Source of the DNA: Hirsutella rhossiliensis
Taxonomy: Eukaryota; Ascomycota; Sordariomycetes; Hypocreales; Ophiocordycipitaceae
NCBI RefSeq assembly: GCF_020360975.1
Contig: NW_025408671.1
Location: forward strand, 4,588,001-4,652,000
Length of the DNA stretch: 64,000 nucleotides
Direction of reading: 5' to 3'
Both the position numbers and the translations under genes were made by a program. Shown piece by piece: positions 11,679 to 23,001 of this stretch. The notes under the pieces are model-generated. The model was not told the DNA's origin and ran no database searches. It saw only the letters and a program-made list of their open reading frames with translations. The stretch's first letter is position 1. Every line of letters begins with the position of its first letter.

Positions 11679-11712
<34 letters not shown>
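11196..11712. promoter_or_regulatory. Divergent promoter region EMC3 / SPC2
   Basis: 517 bp between two start codons of ER protein-biogenesis genes, so shared control is possible. It carries an (AGC)10 microsatellite just before the SPC2 ATG. Confidence 0.55.
11682..11711. repeat. (AGC)10 trinucleotide microsatellite in SPC2 leader
   Basis: Ten perfect AGC units end one base before the SPC2 start codon, so they lie in the 5' UTR. Length variation is likely. Confidence 0.9.
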
Positions 11713-12532
11713 ATGGCGAGCTCCGAAAAGGTCAGCGTCTACAACCTCGCCGGTAAGTTCTTTTCCTCTTCCTCTCTTCGGACCTCAACGGCGTCAAAGA
11801 CGCTAACGTGCCGTGTGCTGCACCAGACCTCAAGAACACGGCCGACGATGCCATCCCCAACTACCTCAACTCGCTCAAGTTCCGCCAGTCGCACTTCCTG
11901 ACCGACGTGCGCCTCGCCCTTGGCTACACCGCCTTTGTCCTCGCCGCCGCCTGCTTCCTCTGGGACTACCGCTTCGGCTTCGAACCCACCAAGCAGTACA
12001 CGGCCATTGCCGTCGGCCTCTACACCATGCTCAACGGCGCCCTGACGTACTGGATCTCCGACGTGGAAAAGGGCGCCGTCTACCAAGGCACTGCGCCGTC
12101 GGGCGAAAAGGTGCCTCTCTGCTTTCCCACTTGCATTGACTGTGGAAGATGGCTGACAGCCCGTTTCCGTCATGTCAACAGCTCACCGTCGCCAGCGCCA
12201 CGAAGAAAAACGACCCAACCTACCGACTCACCGTGTCCGTCGAGGCCAAGGGTGCCGAGCCCCGGGTAATTAAGCTCTCCAAGCCCTTTGCCTCCTTCTT
12301 TGATGAGACGGGCCGCTTCGTCCCCCAGCCCTTCCAGGAGGCCCTCGCCTCGTCCATTCCCGTCGTCGGTAAGCAGGATCCCAAGCGCGTTAAGCTCGCC
12401 TCCCAGGAGATGTTGGACACGGACCCGGATGTGCTCGATGCCGTCCTGGCCGCCAATGCCAAGGAGGAGCAGGGGAGCTCGACGGCTGCCGAGGCTGCGA
12501 ACAAGAAGGGCGGCAAGAGGCGCAAGGCTTAA
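11713..12532 (+). CDS. SPC2: Signal peptidase complex subunit 2
   Basis: Three exons (11713-11752, 11827-12110, 12182-12532), with introns of 74 and 71 bp, give 224 residues. The order fits Spc25/SPC2: a cytosolic N-terminus with DAIPNYLNSLKFRQSHFLTD, two membrane helices (VRLALGYTAFVLAAACFLW and YTAIAVGLYTMLNGALTYW), then a soluble beta-rich domain and a Lys/Arg-rich C-terminus (KKGGKRRKA). Spc2 is a non-catalytic subunit that links signal peptidase to the Sec61 translocon and thins the membrane for signal-peptide selection. The C-terminal KKGGKRRKA may hold the protein in the ER. The ATG at 11713 is the first after the AGC repeat. Confidence 0.9.
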
Positions 12533-12827
12533 AGGGGAGAGGGGCATGCACAAGAGGAAGAGCAGTTGATGGGGTTGCACATACTCGGCATCTATGGCGA
12601 CTTAGCTGGCAAGGGAACACTGGTCTTGCATACCATGGATTCCGACCTCCATAATGCTACGAGGAGCTTCGTATCTGACCAGACGAAATGCAATCTAAGA
12701 AACCGATCCTCCGCCTCGGACGGTCCAATAATCTAGTCTATATGCCGTGATTGCTGCTGTCGTAGCCCCTGGCGTCGGCCAGCAACTCGAGCCACGTCAT
12801 CCATATGTCACTTCGCTCGCACACGCG

Positions 12828-15800
12828 CTACCTCAACTCCGACCACGCCGCCCGAGCCAACCTCGCAATCTTCCTCACATCACGGGACCCATGTCCACAG
12901 GCGGCAGCAAGCTCCCGCTGCACCTGTGGCGCGTATGCCAAGAGATGCCTCGTCTCGAACATTCGCGGCAGCCCGCCCACAATCTCAAGGGCAAGCCTGC
13001 CGCAGCTAGCCCGGACCTCGGCATCATCCGACGCAGCGGCATAGTCCTGCGGCAGCCACTCTGGGCGGCGCGGCGTCGAGGCGGGCGCGTTTGAGAACAG
13101 GCCGGTGCATATCTTGACGAGGCTTCCGAGGTGGTCCTGCACCGTGTCAGGGGCCTCGACGAGAATGTTCTTGACGACCTCTAGTGCAGCTTTCGCGTCG
13201 GGGCCACTGCCTAGGTTTTGGGCGGCGGAGATGGCGATGCGTAAAATGGCGCTCGAGTCCTCCTCGTAGATGGCGAATCTCATGTGCTTGACTATTAGGA
13301 GCACGGCGACGCCAAAGTTGGTCTTGACTAGAGGGCTGTGCGTCTCGGTCGAGGCACCAACGGCGGTACCAATCATGGGCTTGACGAGATCGACATAGAC
13401 CTTTTGCATCCACAGCGGCTTCTGCACCGACCCGATGCTATCGGTGACAAAAGGCTGTGGTGCGGCAATCACTTCCAGGCCTCGCCCAAGGAAATGACCG
13501 GCTACAGGGTCGTCGGGGGCTTGGAGAAGTAACCGCAGCAGCCCTCGAGTCTGTTTGCCGGTGCACCGCCGCAGCAGGCCGCCCGCGAGGGTGAAGATGG
13601 CCATTGCTTGATCCAGTCCTCGGCGTCGGTCCTCGGGGGCGGTCCCCTTGGTGGCTTGTTCCAGGGCGTTCCTGAGGTGCTGCTCAATCGTCGCCATCAA
13701 CTCGTCCAGCTTTTCAAGCTCATACTTGTTTGCTAGGATAGCCAGAATGGCTCGCGTCACAGGCAATCGGGCAGCATCACCATGGCTGGACATGGGCGAA
13801 GTGCCGTCTATCAAGATCTGCTGGGCAACACCCCTGCCATACTGCATCACCTTGTCAGCTGCGTCACTCCTAGGTTTGACGAGACTGGCACTTACAAGTC
13901 GGAGGACACCTGATGGAAGCAACGACTTCAGAATGCCAAAGGAGAGCACATTCAGTGGGCCAAGAGCCAGCCAGCTCCATGAGCCTTGGTCCTGAGTGTT
14001 TTGCGAGACTTCTGCTGACGCTGCAGAGGGGAGAGAGATCAGGTCGTCGCGAAACAGGCTAAGGAAAAACGCTTCCAACTGCAAAGATGTCCCAGATCGA
14101 TTCATCTCTCCCACAACGAAGCTAGCAAGGCCAGATATCAGGCAAAGATAGCGATATTCTGCTTCCTGGCCAGCGCCAGTGAAGTCGTCGCTGAGGCCAA
14201 GAGCCTTGGTCCCGTTTCGCGACTCGTCACCGACAGATTTTGTGGCTCTGCGGTAAAGCTGGCGAGCCAGGAAGAGACCAACGAGCAAGAAGTCGCCTCG
14301 AAGTTCAGAGACGGTGTTAAACTCGGGAATCACCAAGCCGTCATAGTCGGACGTAGCTGCTGCACCGGTAGTAGCCCCTATCGAATTTAAGATGGGATAC
14401 TTTTCGAGAATGTTAGGAAGCCATTGATGTTGGTCGTGGTCAGGAAATAGTTCCTGAGCAGAGTCTTGCAAGCCCGCGTCCTGACACGCATCATTAAAGT
14501 AGTGCACGGTTGAGAGGACGCCGGCGGCCAAGACACACCAGACGCTGGGATCCATCTTTTCATCCATGGACATCAAGAGCTCCCTAGTCAGCGCACAGCT
14601 GAGAGCAAGAAAGCACCGCATTCCGTTGGTCAAGGATGGGCGCAGGCTCGAGCACCCAACAAAGGCAAGGACCGAGGACACTCTTTGTATGGTATCAACG
14701 GATTCCGGAATCGCGTTGGCGTAGCTTTCGCGAATGATGGCTACACCTCGCTCCAGGAGGGGGTGGAACCCTGAAGGGTAGGCTTCGACTGCCCGTCGCA
14801 ACGCCTTGATGGTCTCGTTGATAAGGTCGTCGGATCCATCTTTCCGTGCCTCCTCATGCCAAGCTCGAGCTGCAATGGAGAACAAGGTTTCGCAAACCTC
14901 CGCGCGTGTACCCTCTGCTAACAGCAACCCGGTATTCGACGGAGTCTGCACAATATCAGCATCGAACGGTCTCACTACCTGCTGGCACACCAAGGCCCCT
15001 GCCCCTTGGACGGCCTCTGTTGCCAATCTGATGTCATCGTAGGAGGCATCCAGTCGGCTTCCCATTTGGAGCGGACCTCGATAAATATCTGCATACAGCG
15101 TTTGGAAAGCGGAATCAGTGGCGGCGAAATCTCCCCTCTCCTGGTCCGCGATTTGCGTTTCTGCGAGGAGGATTCGTGTCTCAAGAATGATGCGAAGAAT
15201 CTTGAGCAGATCCTCACTGTGCATCGGGGACTTTGGATGTCGGAGGTTCTCCTTGATGTGCGTCAATGCCGGAGAAACCATGAGGACAAAGGCGCAGGCA
15301 TTGGCACTCAGGACACTGATGAGCAAGCGGCCGGCAGCCGTGCAGTGCATTTGACTGGATAAATCGCTGACGCACTCGCGCGTGACCGTCAAGGTGAAGT
15401 CACGCAGCTCGTCGCCCTTGAGCCTCGTTGCGACAGTTTTCAGCACCTCCAGGGTGGCCCAGATGGTGTCTTCGACCTCGCCGTTGCGCACCTCGTACTT
15501 GAGGCTGGTCCAAATTCTGTTGAAGTAGGGCGTGACGGACTGCTCGGGGTGTGTGTACTCGTCGACACAGGCTCTGATGGTACGGAGGACATCGAGCTGG
15601 CGGCGGTAAGGATGTGAAGGCTTGATGTAGGCTTGTGAGTGCATACCTTGACATTGACAGTAACGCCATCTCCTTGATCCAGCTTCCCCAGCAGAAAAGG
15701 CAAAGCCAGAGTGGCAAGGCGACCGTTGGATGAGAAGCATTTCCGCAGCTGGATCTTGAGTTGTTCGGGCGTCAAGCCACTCTGAGATGTGCGAGGCAGG

Positions 15801-16693
15801 GTGATTGGGAAGTAGGCCTTGAAGGCCCCGTACACTTGTTCCAGAATATCGTGTGAAGAAGGGTATTCGGCGGAGAAGAAGCGCAGGATGTCGAACCACA
15901 CCATGAGGCAATCGGGGTCTCTCTCGCTCTGACAGAGTTGCAGCAAGTTATGCATGAAGGCTGAAGGCGGACCCTCGTGATGCTGCAAGTCACTGGCAAC
16001 GGCGGCATTGGCGATGAGGGAGCGCAGCAGCTCGTAGACTGCGAGGCGGGTTTTGGCAACTTGGCGCGCAAAATCATCGTTGAGGGCGCACACCTTTTGG
16101 ATGATGTCGCGGCCACTCGGGGGCTGGAAGGATTTCATGGTGATGATGCGGGATAGGGCCGTGGCAGATGCCATGATGCCGGCCTTGTGGTCGACGTCAA
16201 ACATGGCGCCGAAGAAGGCGACGAGAAGCTTGACTGCAGGTTGGGTCAGAAGCGAGTTCGACGATGCTGGCTATGTATGGCTGGCCTACCCTGGCTCGGC
16301 TTGAGAACCTGTTGGTTTAGGACAGCCAAAGTTCGAGACAGGAACTCGAGAGCTGTGGAGTTGTCAGAAGGGCGGCACACTGGAGACGGCGAGGCGACGG
16401 GGTCGTACCCTTTGCTCGCGATGTCCAATCCGGCGTCTCTTGCATGGCCTCGTCATCGTTGCTACCCGGCATCCATGGCTGTACGGCCTCGACCCAGCGG
16501 GCCACGGGGTTCGTGTTGGCCGTGGCAGTCTCGATCTCTGCGCCGAGTCAGCTGCCTCGCGCGTCTTCGGGTATGTTGCAGCGCTTTCATTGAAGGAAGA
16601 CGAACCTGATGCGGCCCTCTGGGCGATGCTGGCCAGCCTGGTCTCGTCATCTTCGAGAACGAATTCGAGGGCAAGCTGCCGAAAGTCGGCCAT
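12828..16693 (-). CDS. MMS19: MMS19 / Met18 HEAT-repeat protein of the cytosolic Fe-S targeting complex
   Basis: Five exons (16606-16693, 16409-16537, 16290-16352, 15647-16233, 12828-15596), with introns of 50-68 bp, sum to 1211 residues in one frame. The start MADFRQLALEFVLEDDE is chosen over an in-frame ATG 19 codons upstream because it matches the family start. The N-terminal MMS19 region contains VARWVEAVQPWMPG, then VKLLVAFFGAMFDVDHKAG. The rest is helical HEAT-type repeat, ending with the C-terminal domain (KNILVEAPDTVQDHLGSLVK). MMS19 with CIAO1 and CIAO2B delivers Fe-S clusters to DNA polymerases, helicases and XPD-type proteins, which explains its older names in repair and Pol II transcription. 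Family assignment is from motif recognition. Confidence 0.88.
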
Positions 16694-17057
16694 GGCCGCC
16701 CGACCAAACAATCGGCCAAGTATGATATCGCGAGTGAGGTTGAATCGCAAGGAGTGAGTGATGATGGACCGAGGTGGGCTTTGGTGGGGTTGTTCGTCAA
16801 TGAAGTCTTTCAGGTTCTCTCGGCCCCACCACAGAGAGCAATGACGGAATGGATGAACTTTTTCATGTACCTTTCCGCCTCGACACTGTAGCTGCTAGCA
16901 GCCTTGACCAATCAAAAGCGGATATGAAGATGGCGGATACATTAGCGCTACCTTATCATGCAACCGGTCACCCGTCCAAGCGCTCAGTTCTTGTGCATCA
17001 TCAGCGGCTTCCAGCTTCATCCCCACGATCCCAAGCCATTGCTTCGCGCAACAAGCC
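16694..17057. promoter_or_regulatory. Divergent promoter region MMS19 / ATP11
   Basis: 364 bp between two start codons; it should hold both promoters. No gene or repeat is recognisable. Confidence 0.5.
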
Positions 17058-18056
17058 ATGGCGACTCGAATACCCGCTCTCCGCCACCTGGCGTCCTGCC
17101 CGCTGCACCACGCCCGATGTGTCTTCCAGCAGCGGCGCTGGGCTCGCGTCCACGACGTCCGCTTCCTCGCCACGACGCAGCAGCCCTCGGCCATCCTCGA
17201 CAAGTACCGCGCCAAGCTCGAGGAAAAGGCCAGGCGAGAGGGCCTCGGCGACGTTGACAGCCTCAAGAGCGCCTATGCCGAAAAGATAGAGGCGCAGCGC
17301 AAGCGAGACGCCGTCGAGCTTCCCGTCGCCACGATCCCACAAGCACCAAACACGCCCGTGTTGCAACCGAACCGCGGTCCGCTCCCGTCTACGCCGCCGT
17401 CCGAGTCATCATCCAACCCCCTCCCACAGTCTGCGTCTCGGGACGCCGGAAACACTCCCGTCATCAAGTCCCTCAGCGACATCCTCGACCTCGACAAGGC
17501 CCGCACGCTGCCCGAGAAAGATCTGACGGTCATCTGGCGGCTGCGGCACGCCAACTCGCCCCAGAAGATCTGTGCCGTCATCCCGGCCTCGACATACCAG
17601 GCTATGGAAGACGCCGCCCGCAAATCTCCCCAGTTCGTCCTGCCCGTGCCGCACGAGAGCCAGGGCGCCGAAATCCACTTCCTGCAGTGGACCTTTGACG
17701 CCGCCTCCAACACCAGCACCGTCCTCTTCACCCACCTCGCCGAGTACAAGTCGCGTGGCGAGTTTGCGCAGCCACATACGACCGTCACGCACCACCTGGA
17801 CCTGGCCGCCGACAAGGGCCTCGTTCTGATGCAGGGGCAGCTCATGGATGGTCGCGGGATCCGGCCCGAGCACGCCGAATGGCTCGTCGTCTGCCTGCAG
17901 AAGTTCTACGGCGCGTGGGACGGCGTCGCCGGCGAGCTACAAGGCGAGAGGAAAGAGAGGGTAGAGGAGAGGAGGAAGCTGCTCGAGTGGTTCTCCGCTG
18001 GCGATTCGAGGTTTAGTGTCGAGAAGCTGCTGGAAGAGGCCGAGCGCATGGGCTAA
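17058..18056 (+). CDS. ATP11: F1-ATPase assembly chaperone Atp11, mitochondrial
   Basis: A single-exon gene of 332 residues. Residues 1-40 are Arg/His-rich with no acidic residue until D33, a typical matrix-targeting presequence. SAILDKYRAKLEEKARREG and SLSDILDLDKARTLPEKDL, followed by IWRLRH, start the ATP11 domain. The middle has LPVPHESQGAEIHFLQWTF, and the C-terminal half includes TVTHHLDLAADKGLVLMQGQ. Atp11 binds free F1 beta subunits and keeps them from aggregating before F1 assembly. The length matches fungal Atp11 (about 300-340). The gene converges with the CoA-ligase gene (182 bp between stops). Confidence 0.92.
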   Translation: MATRIPALRHLASCPLHHARCVFQQRRWARVHDVRFLATTQQPSAILDKYRAKLEEKARREGLGDVDSLKSAYAEKIEAQRKRDAVELPVATIPQAPNTPVLQPNRGPLPSTPPSESSSNPLPQSASRDAGNTPVIKSLSDILDLDKARTLPEKDLTVIWRLRHANSPQKICAVIPASTYQAMEDAARKSPQFVLPVPHESQGAEIHFLQWTFDAASNTSTVLFTHLAEYKSRGEFAQPHTTVTHHLDLAADKGLVLMQGQLMDGRGIRPEHAEWLVVCLQKFYGAWDGVAGELQGERKERVEERRKLLEWFSAGDSRFSVEKLLEEAERMG

Positions 18057-20124
18057 CAGATGATGGGAGGCCTAAAGGCTTAGAGCCAAGCAGAACACAG
18101 CCATCTCTTACGACGACTTTTCCATACACGGCCTTTACTGTGATTTGATGCGATTGGACATTGGATAGGGAACGCTTATCAAGTACATACTGCACACGGC
18201 ATGCTCGTCTTGCGCCATCAACGCCATGTGCCAACAACTTACAACTTGGCCCGCGACCCTGAGTCCTGCTCCTCCTTGGCCTGGTCGCGCAGGACCCTTC
18301 GCAGGATCTTGCCGGCCTGCGACTTGGGGATCTCCTTGACGAAGCGCACGCCGCCCCTCAGCCGCTTGGGCGGCGCGACCCTCTCGACCAGCCACGCGAT
18401 AATGTCGTGGGCCAGCACGTCGCTCGGCTCCACGCCGGGCCGGGGGACGACGTAGGCGCGGGGGATCTCGGTGTGGCGCTCCGGGTCCCAGACGCCGACA
18501 ACACCAACGTCGGCGATGTCCTTGTGGCCGAGGAGCTTGTCCTCGAGCTCGGCCGGCGGGACCTGGAAGCCCTCTGAAGCCGGCTTGGTTAGCGGGCGAT
18601 GTGTGGATGACGAGAGAAGAGGGTGGCCTACTGTATTTGATGAGCTCCTTGATGCGATCCGTGACGTAGAAATGGCCCTTGGGACAGGCGTAGACAACGT
18701 CGCCGGTGCGGTACCAGCCGTCGTCGGTAAAGGCCTCCTTGTTCAGCTCGGGCTTTTTCCAGTACCCGCGGAAGACGTTGGGGCCCTTGAGGAGCAGCTC
18801 GCCAGACTAGAGAGAAGGAGTGTCAGGGCCAATGACAGAGTCAAACACGGTCCAGGCGCATACCTCTCCCCGGGGCAGCTCCCGGCCCTCGGTGTCGACA
18901 ACCTTGGCCTCCATGCCAGGCATGAGCCTCCCGACGGAGCCCTGATAGCGCCACCACTCGTCGGCGAGCTGGGAATTGGAGACGGGGCTGGTTTCGGAGA
19001 GGCCGTAGCCCTGCTTGACGCCGATCTTGAGGCGCTTCCAGACGTTGAGGACGAGCTCGCGGCTGAGGGGTGCGGCGCCCGAGTTGATGAAGCGGATGGA
19101 CGAGAGGTCGTACTTTTCGACGACGGGGTGCTTGCTCAGCAGCAGGATGATGGGGGGCGGCACGTAGAGGAAGGTGACCTGGTGCTCCTGGACGAGGCGG
19201 CATGTCTTTTCGAGGTCGAACCTGGGCATGACGAGGCAGGGGGCGCCGCTGAGGAAGGTTGCGTTGATGACGACGCTGAGGCCCTGGACGGCGCCGTGGT
19301 TTAGCACGGGGAGCCGCGAGGCGGTGGACGAGGAGGCTTACGTAGATGTGGAAGAAGGGAAGGATGCCGATCTGGCAGTCCAGGTCCCAGCTGAAGGTGC
19401 GGGTGTCGGCCTTGAGCGTCTGCTGCGAGTTGGCGATGATGTTGCGGTGCGTGAGCATGACGCCCTTGGGCATGCCCGTGGTGCCCTGGGCATGGGGCGT
19501 CAGCATTCCGAGGACCAGAGCCAGGCCGCCTCGTGCGGCGCCTGTCGTGTGACTCGTGTCGACTTACGGAGCTGTAGACGAGAAAGGCCAGGTCGCGCGC
19601 GGGATCGACGGCCGTCTTGCGCGGCGCGACGGGGGCGGCGGCGGCGGAGATGTCTTTCCAGTGGCGATGGACGCCCGACTCGTCGCGGGCGTCGCCCAGA
19701 AGCAGGATGCTGCGCAGCGGCAAGCCGACCTGCTCGGCGGCCTGGCGCGCGGGGCCGAGCATGGCCTTGCAGGTGACGAGCGCACGCGCGCCCGAGTCGG
19801 CGAGCTGGCGGGCGAGCTCGCCGACCGTGTACGTCGGGTTCGCGGGCGTGGCGACGCCGCCGGCCCAGTGCAGGCCGAGGTTGACGACGGGCGTGTCGAC
19901 GTCGTTGGGCGCGTACAGGGCCAGCACGTCGCCCTTGGCCCAGCCGAGGGCGTGCTTGAGGCCCTGGCCAAAGGCGACGGAGGCGGCCTTGATCTGGGCA
20001 AAGGTCCAGGCGCGCTTGGTGTCGCAGTCGATGAAGAGGGCTGCCGGCTCGTTAGCCGTGCTGTGCGGTAAGCGCTGCTTGGGCGGCAAGGCACCGAGGG
20101 AGACGGACGGTGGTCATCGGGATA

Positions 20125-20225
20125 CCCGTTGATCTTGGTGTGGGGCCACAGCAGCCCAACTAAGTGTCTTCGCCACTTAGTTGGCCCAAAAAATCCGGCA
20201 CAGCCCAAAAAATCCGGCACAGCAG
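20125..20225. repeat. Left terminal inverted repeat (101 bp)
   Basis: By eye, identical to the reverse complement of 22815-22915. It contains an internal palindrome (CCAACTAAGTG ... CACTTAGTTGG) and then two direct copies of a unit of about 20 bp starting CCCAAAAAATCCGGCACAG. These are plausible transposase-binding sites. Confidence 0.93.
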
Positions 20226-20315
20226 CCCACCTCCAAAACGTCAACCCTATGCATCTCAACCGCGTTTTCTCGCGCAACTTGACTTTATTTACGTATCTTT
20301 TTGCCGGAATACATT

Positions 20316-22544
20316 ATGACAGATAACATGGCTACCCTGGAGGCAGCAAAAGCCGTTCTGGCGTCTCGTCGCGACCCCAGAGCCGATGTTCGTCGCTCAA
20401 CAACACCAAAAAGAACGCCTCTTTCCGTGCGAGATGCGGCCATCCGTTACAATGTGAAGAGCTCATCCGTACAGAGAGCCATTAATTTCATAAGAAACCC
20501 TTTTCCCGTGCTCCAGGGCGTCCATTGGCGCTGACGGAGGACGAAGACGACGCCCTGGTTGCGTATGTACAGTGGATGGAACGCACCGGCATGCCCGCCA
20601 CGAGAGAGCAACTTGAAGCTGTTGCAAATGCAATAAGAATGCGTCGAGATCCCAATGCCCGCCCGGTCTCGTCAAGTTGGCTTGACAATTGGCGTGGAAG
20701 TCATCCTGCGATCGCGAAGACGTATCTCAAAGCAGTTGAACGAGCCCGGAAGTCCTTTGAAGCCCACGGGGTAGAAGAAGTCGAATTTTTCTACTCAAAG
20801 CTTCGAGAAATCATCACCAGCTACCGTATTGGCAGTTCAGAGATCTGGAATGAAGACGAGGCCGGAATACGCATTGGGTGCCTGCGAGAACGCATCCAAG
20901 TTCTCATCACGCGCACCACTAGAGTCAAGAGCACCCGGCCCCGAGTTTTAGACCCAGCAAACCGAGAATCCTGCACGGTAATTGCCTCAGTTAACGCAGT
21001 GGGGGACTCTCTTCCACCCTGGCTTGTTTTCCAACATTACCCTACCACCAACTGGGCCGGCATCGACATCATGACAGGCGTACGGTTTGCCCAGTCGCCA
21101 ACTGGCTTTTCCAACGCAGAGATACACCTTGAGTGGGCAAGGCATTTCAACTGCTGGTCTTGGGCATCGTCAGCGCAAGCAAAACAGTCAGGAAATTCGC
21201 TGGAAGAGTGGTTCGGCTGTGACGAGCATCTTCGGCGCCCCAACATGGGGATGAGTCGCGTGGAGGCGCCGCCAAACCAACGGCCTGACGACGAGAAGAT
21301 CTACCGATTGCTTGTTGTGGATGGCTTTACAGGGCATACCACCCTTGACTTTGCTGAGTATTGTATCAAGTTTGATATCATCATTGCTATTTTCCTCCAC
21401 ATTCCACCCACCTCATGCAGCCGCTTGATGTTGGGGTATTCCAGCCACTAAAGTCAGCACATCAGAAAGCGCTTCGAAGTCGCTCGCAGAAGGCAACATA
21501 TCATTTTCGCGGGTCAACTTCCTCACAGCTTTTCAGGACGTATATGAGGCTGGCTTCACGCGGCATAACATTATGGCGGCATTTGAAAAACAGGCCTCTT
21601 TCCTGTCGACCCAGCGCCGGTGATCACCAAGATCCTCCACGAGCAGCTACGACAACAGCAGCCGATCAATCCTGCATACGCCTCGCTCCTACCCTCGGAG
21701 ACGCGTTTCCAAGTCGCCGCGGATGCCCTCAATGATATCCGGCAACGGTATGGGCCCTCATGAGCTCGCCATCACGAGAAAACTTGCGGGTTCTTGCGAA
21801 AGTGAACACCGAGTCTATCGCGATGGCGTCACATTCCCAGGGCATAGTCAGCGATAAGAATAGCCGAACCCAGGCGTATGCGAATCGAATGAAGAGAGGC
21901 AAGATTGTCAGGCCGCGCGGAGAGTTTATCACGAGCTCCAGCATGGCCGACATCACCCGGGAGTATGAGGAGCTCCAGGCAAAGCAAACCCGGCTTCAAA
22001 CGCGCCAGGAGATAAGGATGCATCTTAAACGAGTTCGTGGAGAGATGCAGAAGATCCGAGAAGACTATAAAGTCGGGAAGAAGCAGTTAGTCAATGGCAG
22101 AGTCAAGACATTGAACTTTAAGCCCTGGCTAGAGTTTACGGGACGAGACGTTGAGTTCTACACTCTGGAGCAAAGTTGCGATACCCTCATGCGGGAGCTC
22201 AAAGAGCCATCCAAGGAATCCTTTTCTATGATACCACGAAGAGAAATAACTCCGCCAGAGATGTCAGGGCGCGCGCAGCGACCCGACCTCGCCCACTTAC
22301 AGATATGTCGTCGTTGCCCGGCAGTGACGATACCGTCTATTTCACAGGCCTCGATCTTGACAAACATAGTGAGGATGGCGCCGACGATGAAGACGAGGAC
22401 AATTTACTCGACACGCAAGAGAATATACCCTCATCGCCGCCGTTAGCAGCGGTTGAAGCGGTAGTCGATACACCATGCCCTCGACCGCGCACCCGATCGT
22501 CCAACAAGATACAGCAGACGCTCCAGGAACACAGGTATGGATAA
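20316..22544 (+). pseudogene. pogo/Fot1-type transposase, frame-broken
   Basis: The frame begins MTDNMATLEAAKAVLASRR, with a psq-type helix-turn-helix (LSVRDAAIRYNVKSSSVQRA). A CENP-B-type domain follows from LTEDEDDALVAYVQWMER. The catalytic core has first Asp in IWNEDEAGIRIG, second in LLVVDGFTGH and third in MQPLDVGVFQPLK. Once the break is allowed for, 35 residues separate the second and third Asp (DD35D). A basic coiled-coil C-terminal region and a short acidic tail (DGADDEDEDN) end at 22544. Frame breaks are visible near 20497, 21390, 21482 and 21588. Each is explained by one missing base, mostly in a T, C or A run. As written the copy cannot make a full transposase. Confidence 0.85.
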
Positions 22545-22814
22545 AATAGCTCTCAGAGACGCACAACAGGCGAAATTACTACATAATACGTCTATTTGGA
22601 CTCACAAACGCGGTCTTCCTATCTCTTCGACTGGAAGGCGGCAGCTCCTAAATAGGCCCAAAGACGTGATTTTTTCACTTTCGTTGTTACTTGCGTCTTT
22701 AGGTGATCCGCAGCTATTGATCACATGTATATTTTAGCTATTTGAAGTCGCATTGACGGCACCATGAAGCGAAGCGTAGAATTTCCCTTGATTTTGCACC
22801 CCAAATTGAGGACC

Positions 22815-22915
22815 CTGCTGTGCCGGATTTTTTGGGCTGTGCCGGATTTTTTGGGCCAACTAAGTGGCGAAGACACTTAGTTGGGCTGCTGTGGCCCCAC
22901 ACCAAGATCAACGGG
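22815..22915. repeat. Right terminal inverted repeat (101 bp)
   Basis: Mirror of 20125-20225, with the same internal palindrome and paired direct repeats. The next bases inward differ between the two ends, which sets the 101-bp length. Confidence 0.93.
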
Positions 22916-23001
22916 TAGTCCCGGGGATGGTGCTCCATGTACATTGTCCAGATGTCGACGGGCGGGACGTCGACGGCGCGCCATGGCGAGGTGATGGGCA
23001 T

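Larger units (their letters stand above)
20125..22915. mobile_element. pogo/Fot1-class DNA transposon (2791 bp, TA target duplication)
   Basis: The element is bounded by perfect 101-bp terminal inverted repeats (20125-20225 and 22815-22915) starting CCCGTTGATCTTGG. A TA flanks each end (20123-20124 and 22916-22917), the target-site duplication of the Tc1/mariner superfamily. Inside is a transposase frame with psq-like and CENP-B-type DNA-binding domains and a DD35D core, the pattern of the pogo/Fot1 group. It sits in exon 1 of the CoA ligase. Confidence 0.93.
18239..23001 (-). pseudogene. Peroxisomal 4-coumarate-CoA-ligase-like gene, split in exon 1 by a pogo transposon
   Basis: An ANL-superfamily acyl/aryl-CoA ligase. 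Its first exon starts at 23001 (MPITSPWRAVDVPPVDIW). It is interrupted inside a Tyr codon at the TA dinucleotide and resumes at 20122/20124-20109. Further exons are 19568-20040, 19342-19485, 18864-19283, 18632-18806 and 18239-18573. Leaving out the insert, the frame is continuous at 548 codons. Motifs: YSSGTTGMPKGV (nucleotide loop), GYGLSETSP, then YRTGD, [20 protein letters not shown], and the catalytic Lys in SQAGKILRR. The last residues are AKL, a PTS1-like peroxisomal signal. Intron 1 (20041-20108) has a GTCCGT donor and a CTAAC branch. All downstream motifs are intact, so the insertion looks recent. The substrate cannot be told from sequence alone; jasmonate-precursor-like, fatty or aromatic acids are all possible. 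Confidence 0.85.

Noticed and set aside
18471..19304. 277-residue plus-strand frame
   Set aside because: It is antisense to the CoA-ligase exons; Gly/Ala/Val/Glu-rich, typical of antisense of a GC-rich gene.
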